7,728 bases of DNA from Nitrososphaerota archaeon (GTDB taxonomy: Archaea; Thermoproteota; Nitrososphaeria; Nitrososphaerales; UBA183). Of this stretch, positions 4,836 through 7,728 are shown in pieces. A program made the translations under genes and the position numbers. How positions within the stretch are numbered: position 1 is the first letter of the stretch; each line of letters opens with the position of its first letter. The stretch spans positions 1 to 7,728 of the forward strand of contig JAPCJN010000099.1 of the NCBI GenBank assembly GCA_027886925.1. The letters run 5' to 3'. The notes beneath the pieces are model-generated. The model searched no databases. It had not been told where the DNA came from and saw nothing but the letters and a program-made list of their open reading frames with translations.

Positions 4836-5825
4836 ATGAGAGCGATCGTGTGCGCAAGATACGGGCCTCCGGAAGTTCTTCAACTCATGGAGGTGGAAAG
4901 ACCGACTCCTAAGGACAATGAAGTACTGGTAAGAGTGCATGCAACGACGGTGACGATGGGAGACTGTGAAATTCGACGATTCAAAATGCCTGCCTGGTTA
5001 TGGCTGCTCGCGCGGATTGGGTTTGGCTTTCGAGGACCAAGAAAGAGAATACTAGGTCAAGAGCTGGCGGGGGAAATTGAGTCGGTCGGCAAGGACGTGA
5101 CCCGGTTCAAGGCTGGTGACCAAGTCTTTGCTCTTACCGGTCTGCATCTGGGTGCCTATGCCGAGTACGACTGTCTACCCGCGAAAGGACTCGTGGCAGC
5201 AAAACCTGCAAACATGACATATGAGGAAGCCGCCGCGATCCCTCTTGGGGGCCTTCATGCGTTGCATTTTCTCAGAGAGGCGCGCATCCAAAGTGGACAG
5301 AAGGTCTTGATAATCGGGGCGGGTGGCAGCATAGGCACGGTTGCGGTTCAGATCGCCAAGGCGTTAGGGGCGGAAGTGACAGGCGTCGACAGCGCAATGA
5401 AGTTGGATATGTTGCGCTCCATTGGTGCAGACAAGGTCATCGACTACACCAAGGACGACTTCACCAAGAGCGGAGACGCCTATGACGTTATCTTTGACGC
5501 AGTGGGCAAGGCTTCATTCTCGGGTTGCATCAGGTCTCTAAAGGAGAATGGCTTCTATCTGTTAGGTAACCCTGGGCTGTCACAGTTAGTGCGAGGGCTA
5601 TGGACTTCCAGGACTAGCAATAAGAGGGTAATCGGCGGGGCGGCATCTTACAAGCCTGATGATCTAATTTCCCTCAAAGAGCTAATTGAGGCAGGGAAGA
5701 TAGTTTCGGTGATAGACAGGCGGTATGTCTTAGAACAGATGGCCGAAGCCCACAGATATGTCGACACAGGACAAAAAGCGGGAAATGTGGTCGTCATTGT
5801 GGGGCACGGCATCCAGCACGATTAG
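4836..5825 (+). CDS. Zinc-independent MDR-family NAD(P)-dependent oxidoreductase (quinone-reductase-like), copy 1
   Basis: Medium-chain dehydrogenase/reductase of the quinone oxidoreductase type, 329 residues, predicted to use NAD(P)H; substrate unknown. N-terminal GroES-like domain: RYGPPEVLQ (8-16), DNEVLVRV (27-34), [13 protein letters not shown] (73-85), GDQVFAL (94-100). The nucleotide fold carries GAGGSIG (161-167) within [20 protein letters not shown], then VTGVD with Asp185 at the end of the second strand, which favours NAD over NADP (inference), and GADKVIDY (197-204). The structural zinc cysteines and zinc-binding pattern of classical alcohol dehydrogenases are absent. I place the start at 4836 because the next gene's protein begins at the same alignment position (MKAI...RYGPP). 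An ATG at 4770 would add 22 non-conserved residues but has GGGAG ten bases upstream, so it remains a real alternative. The paralogue follows after 21 bases. Confidence 0.93.
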   Translation: MRAIVCARYGPPEVLQLMEVERPTPKDNEVLVRVHATTVTMGDCEIRRFKMPAWLWLLARIGFGFRGPRKRILGQELAGEIESVGKDVTRFKAGDQVFALTGLHLGAYAEYDCLPAKGLVAAKPANMTYEEAAAIPLGGLHALHFLREARIQSGQKVLIIGAGGSIGTVAVQIAKALGAEVTGVDSAMKLDMLRSIGADKVIDYTKDDFTKSGDAYDVIFDAVGKASFSGCIRSLKENGFYLLGNPGLSQLVRGLWTSRTSNKRVIGGAASYKPDDLISLKELIEAGKIVSVIDRRYVLEQMAEAHRYVDTGQKAGNVVVIVGHGIQHD

Positions 5826-5846
5826 CTATTCGGAAGGTCCCCACAG

Positions 5847-6815
5847 GTGAAGGCGATTCTATACACAAGATACGGGCCTCCGGAAGTTCTCCAAATCAAA
5901 GAAGTATCAAGACCCGTCCCTAAGGACGATGAAGTGCTGATCAAGGTTCAGGCGGTATCCGTGAACAGATCTGACTGGGAAGCACTGAGAGGCACACCGT
6001 TCTACGCCCGCTTCGGTGGGCTTCTTAGACCACGCCGCAAGATACTCGGGTCGGACATTGCTGGGCGAGTTGAAATGGCCGGGAGAAACGTCACGCGATT
6101 TCGACCAGGTGACGAGGTCTTCGGAGACGTGTCGGTGCTTATGGGTGGTTTTGCAGAGTATGCAAGCGCTCCTGAAGGAGCCCTGGCTCTGAAGCCGGCA
6201 GGCATGACGTTCGAGGTAGCAGCGACCATCCCGCAAGCGGCAGTAATCGCCTTGCAGGGCATTCGCGACAAGGGACATGTCCAACCGGGGCAAAAGGTAT
6301 TGATCAACGGCGCCGGCGGCTGCACGGGTACGTTCGCAGTGCAGCTCGCAAAATCATACGGGGCCGATGTCACGGGGGTGGACAACACCGAAAAGCTGGA
6401 CTTTATGCGCTCGCTTGGCGCGGACCACGTCATCGACTACACGCGAGAAGACTTCACCAAGAACGGAAAGCAGTATGATTTGATACTTGACGTTGTAGCG
6501 CATCGTTCCGCTTTCGCCTACAGGCGGGCGCTGAATCCCAATGGTAGCTATTTCGCCGTCGGCGGCTCACTAGGCACAATCTTCCAGATCTTGCTGTTGG
6601 GACCGCTCATCGGAGTGGCCACGGGGAAGAAGATACGACTCTTGGCGGTTCGACCAAATCTAGAAGACGTGGTCTATATGACGGAACTTTGTCAAAGCGG
6701 CAAGGTCGTCCCATTCATTGATAGACGGTACCCGTTAAGTGAGGTTCCTGAAGCGCTCCGACATCTAGGAGAAGGACACGCCAAGGGAAAAGTCGTGATA
6801 ACTGTGGAAGCATGA
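5847..6815 (+). CDS. Zinc-independent MDR-family NAD(P)-dependent oxidoreductase (quinone-reductase-like), copy 2
   Basis: Second tandem copy, 322 residues, with the same domain order. N-terminal RYGPPEVLQ (8-16), DDEVLIKVQAVSVNRSDWE (27-45; the VNRSDW segment is the usual family form, whereas copy 1 has VTMGDCE here), LGSDIAGRV (67-75) and GDEVFGD (88-94). The cofactor motif is GAGGCTG (155-161), followed by VTGVDN with Asp179 and GADHVIDYTREDF (191-203). The C-terminal FIDRRYPL (290-297) and KGKVVITV close the fold. GTG start at 5847, with GGAAGG (5832-5837) nine bases upstream, 21 bases after copy 1, so the two are probably one transcript. Divergence in the substrate-side loops suggests different substrates; I cannot say which. 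Compare quinone oxidoreductases and bacterial 'NAD(P)-dependent alcohol dehydrogenase' annotations. Confidence 0.94.
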   Translation: MKAILYTRYGPPEVLQIKEVSRPVPKDDEVLIKVQAVSVNRSDWEALRGTPFYARFGGLLRPRRKILGSDIAGRVEMAGRNVTRFRPGDEVFGDVSVLMGGFAEYASAPEGALALKPAGMTFEVAATIPQAAVIALQGIRDKGHVQPGQKVLINGAGGCTGTFAVQLAKSYGADVTGVDNTEKLDFMRSLGADHVIDYTREDFTKNGKQYDLILDVVAHRSAFAYRRALNPNGSYFAVGGSLGTIFQILLLGPLIGVATGKKIRLLAVRPNLEDVVYMTELCQSGKVVPFIDRRYPLSEVPEALRHLGEGHAKGKVVITVEA

Positions 6816-7005
6816 CGACCAGCTAAGTACGAGTTTCCGAGGGTTGGGATTTGCCTCGGGTTCTGGGGTAGATGCGGCTAGAATCGTGGCGGGGGATTCC
6901 TTCGAAGGAGAAGCCCCAAAACCGTGGTGGACAGCAAGGGCCACCTTGATCTCAATTCCTTCAAGCATCATTGCACTAAGGATGTGAGCGGCCGTCTTCA
7001 TTGTC
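6816..7005. other. Stretch open on both strands, no gene called
   Basis: On the plus strand a frame from about 6825 to 6992 reads FRGLGFASGSGVDAARIV... and ends at a TGA, but has no ATG start and no ribosome binding site. On the minus strand an 86-codon frame starts at 7025 (ATG, overlapping the end of the pseudogene) and runs into the oxidoreductase gene, with a Ser/Pro/Ala-rich composition typical of shadow frames. I cannot decide which, if either, is or was coding; the neighbouring pseudogene suggests decayed DNA. Confidence 0.35.
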
Positions 7006-7290
7006 CTAGACGCTAGAAGGCGCATGTGAGGCCGCTAGCGCCCTCGCATCCGAAGAGGCGGGCCACTTCCATGCATACCAGACAATTACCAAAGCAGCCG
7101 TAATTTCTACGATAGAGAAGAATACGTAATAGAGACCTGGAGCTGCAAGAAACAGAGACGCGGCCTGAACGACAGTCATGATTGAACCTGCGACATGTTC
7201 GCCCAGCGATTTCCCCGAGGCCCAAATGTCCGAGACAGGACGACCGGCGGAGACGCAACAGGAATAAGGCAATTCTGCCTCTTTCTAAGA
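7006..7290 (-). pseudogene. Frameshifted small multi-helix membrane protein (DUF6326-like), N-terminus lost
   Basis: Two frames together give the second half of a small four-helix membrane protein. The upstream part (about 7290-7195) reads IPVASPPVVLSR...NRWAN, matching the conserved loop LSR...NRWANI of a family I recall as DUF6326. The downstream part (7194-7006) reads VAGSIMTVVQ, then LYYVFFSIVEITAALVIVWYAWKW, the family's last two helices and its characteristic ending. The frames join with exactly one missing base, at the Ile codon after NRWAN (between 7195 and 7194). In the downstream frame alone an ATG at 7179 would give 57 residues. The expected first two helices are not recognisable upstream; stops occur near 7290. 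The call is a decayed gene, or a sequencing error plus further decay. Confidence 0.65.
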
Positions 7291-7615
7291 ATGAGTCAGA
7301 ATAAGCTTATTTTGGCGGGCTCGGCAGGATGTGACGCAAATTCGCAGCTAGAAATGGTTCTGTCCGGCGGGTCAATTTCCCACGAGATCTGCACCAGCGA
7401 ACTTCATGACGTGTTTCAGATCTCGGTCCACTCGCGGCCGGTCTCCTATTTGCGGATGTCCGGATTTCTGCCCTGATTACGTCTGTAGGCCCACAATTAT
7501 GTCAACGACAACTAAGGATGTTGATTAATTCTCCCCGATGCCGCCAATAAGACACCAAAAGGACTGAGAAGTCCCAGTGGAGGGAATCTATCTTAGCGGT
7601 ATCGGTATCCATCCA
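7291..7615. other. Intergenic stretch, no gene called
   Basis: A plus-strand frame from the ATG at 7291 (61 codons) lies opposite the region where the lost N-terminal half of the pseudogene would be, and shows no promoter or ribosome binding site. GGACT-GAGA-AGTCC near 7560-7573 is a small hairpin without a T-run. Nothing else is supported. Confidence 0.35.
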
Positions 7616-7630
7616 AAGAAAAACATAAAT
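7616..7630 (+). promoter_or_regulatory. Promoter of the PRC-barrel gene
   Basis: An A-rich run followed by ACATAAAT (about 7623-7630) resembles an archaeal BRE/TATA pair. Its centre is about 38 bases from the TTG at 7665, predicting a leader of roughly a dozen bases that includes GGAAAG just before the start. Confidence 0.45.
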
Positions 7631-7664
7631 GAGCTAGAGGGTCGGTCCGTCTTGGAAAGTTAAT

Positions 7665-7728
7665 TTGCTCACCGCTGAGATTGCTGGAAAGGAAGTCATA
7701 GGTTCTGAGGGTGACACGCTCGGTAAGG
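7665..7728 (+). CDS. PRC-barrel domain protein, N-terminal 21 residues only
   Basis: Cut by the right edge. The 21 visible codons read LTAEIAGKEVIGSEGDTLGK after a TTG start, the standard opening of small archaeal PRC-barrel proteins (a strand, GKEV, a turn with D/E-G, then GK leading into the next strand). Such proteins are short cytoplasmic beta-barrels with varied, mostly unknown roles in archaea, related to the domain in RimM and photosynthetic reaction centres. TTG at 7665 is the only start in frame after a TAG near 7636; GGAAAG lies five bases upstream. The rest of the protein, including any partner domain, is outside the window. Confidence 0.8.
   Translation, partial: MLTAEIAGKEVIGSEGDTLGK

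Noticed and set aside
4287..4940. Minus-strand frame of 217 codons
   Set aside because: It lies opposite the 145-residue gene and the start of the first oxidoreductase; composition is rich in Ser, Pro and Trp and there are no start signals.
6002..6433. Minus-strand frame of 143 codons
   Set aside because: Shadow of the second oxidoreductase, which has clear family motifs on the plus strand.
7195..7476. Plus-strand frame, including a 61-codon version from 7291
   Set aside because: It overlaps the frameshifted membrane gene on the other strand and shows no promoter or ribosome binding site.
1..7728. CRISPR array, transposase, integrase, attachment site or defence genes
   Set aside because: No spaced direct repeats, terminal inverted repeats with a transposase, or recognisable nuclease, methylase or toxin genes were found in the window.

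Overview
The window looks archaeal. Several starts lie about 25-30 bases downstream of AT-rich TATA-like boxes (884, 1614, 3790, 4297), as expected for leaderless archaeal transcripts, while others carry GGAGG-type ribosome binding sites (3474, 5847). GTG and TTG starts are common, base composition is roughly half G+C, and a PRC-barrel gene begins at the right edge. A soil or freshwater Nitrososphaeria (Thaumarchaeota)-type organism is my best guess, but no marker gene settles this.

Left part (1-1614, all on the minus strand): a thioredoxin reductase cut by the left edge; a very small protein (1011-1166) that may be the tail of a frameshifted longer gene; and an unrecognised 87-residue protein. 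A TATA-like box at 1640-1646 drives the last one. On the other side of it, on the plus strand, is a 46-residue protein with a CxxxH...CxxC zinc-binding pattern (1705-1845).

Middle (1846-4296): a small anchored extracytoplasmic protein (minus), a short plus-strand ORF that may be a decayed start of a luciferase-like gene, then a two-gene minus-strand operon of paralogous single-domain beta-barrel-like proteins (3474 to 2633), one with a proline-rich loop. A 53-residue two-helix membrane protein follows at 3790-3951, then 345 bases with no convincing gene but with a potential RNA fold and small palindromes.

Right part (4297-7728, mostly plus strand): an unrecognised 145-residue protein, then two tandem zinc-independent MDR-family NAD(P)-dependent oxidoreductases that look like an old duplication. 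After them comes decayed DNA: a minus-strand membrane-protein pseudogene with a clear one-base frameshift near 7195, and a stretch open on both strands. The window closes with a promoter and the first 21 codons of a PRC-barrel protein.

Most of the window is ordinary accessory archaeal DNA. The best leads are the paired barrel proteins, the small zinc-finger protein, the frameshifted membrane gene and the possible structured RNA at 4142-4195. I did not find a defence system, mobile element, CRISPR array, rRNA or tRNA.
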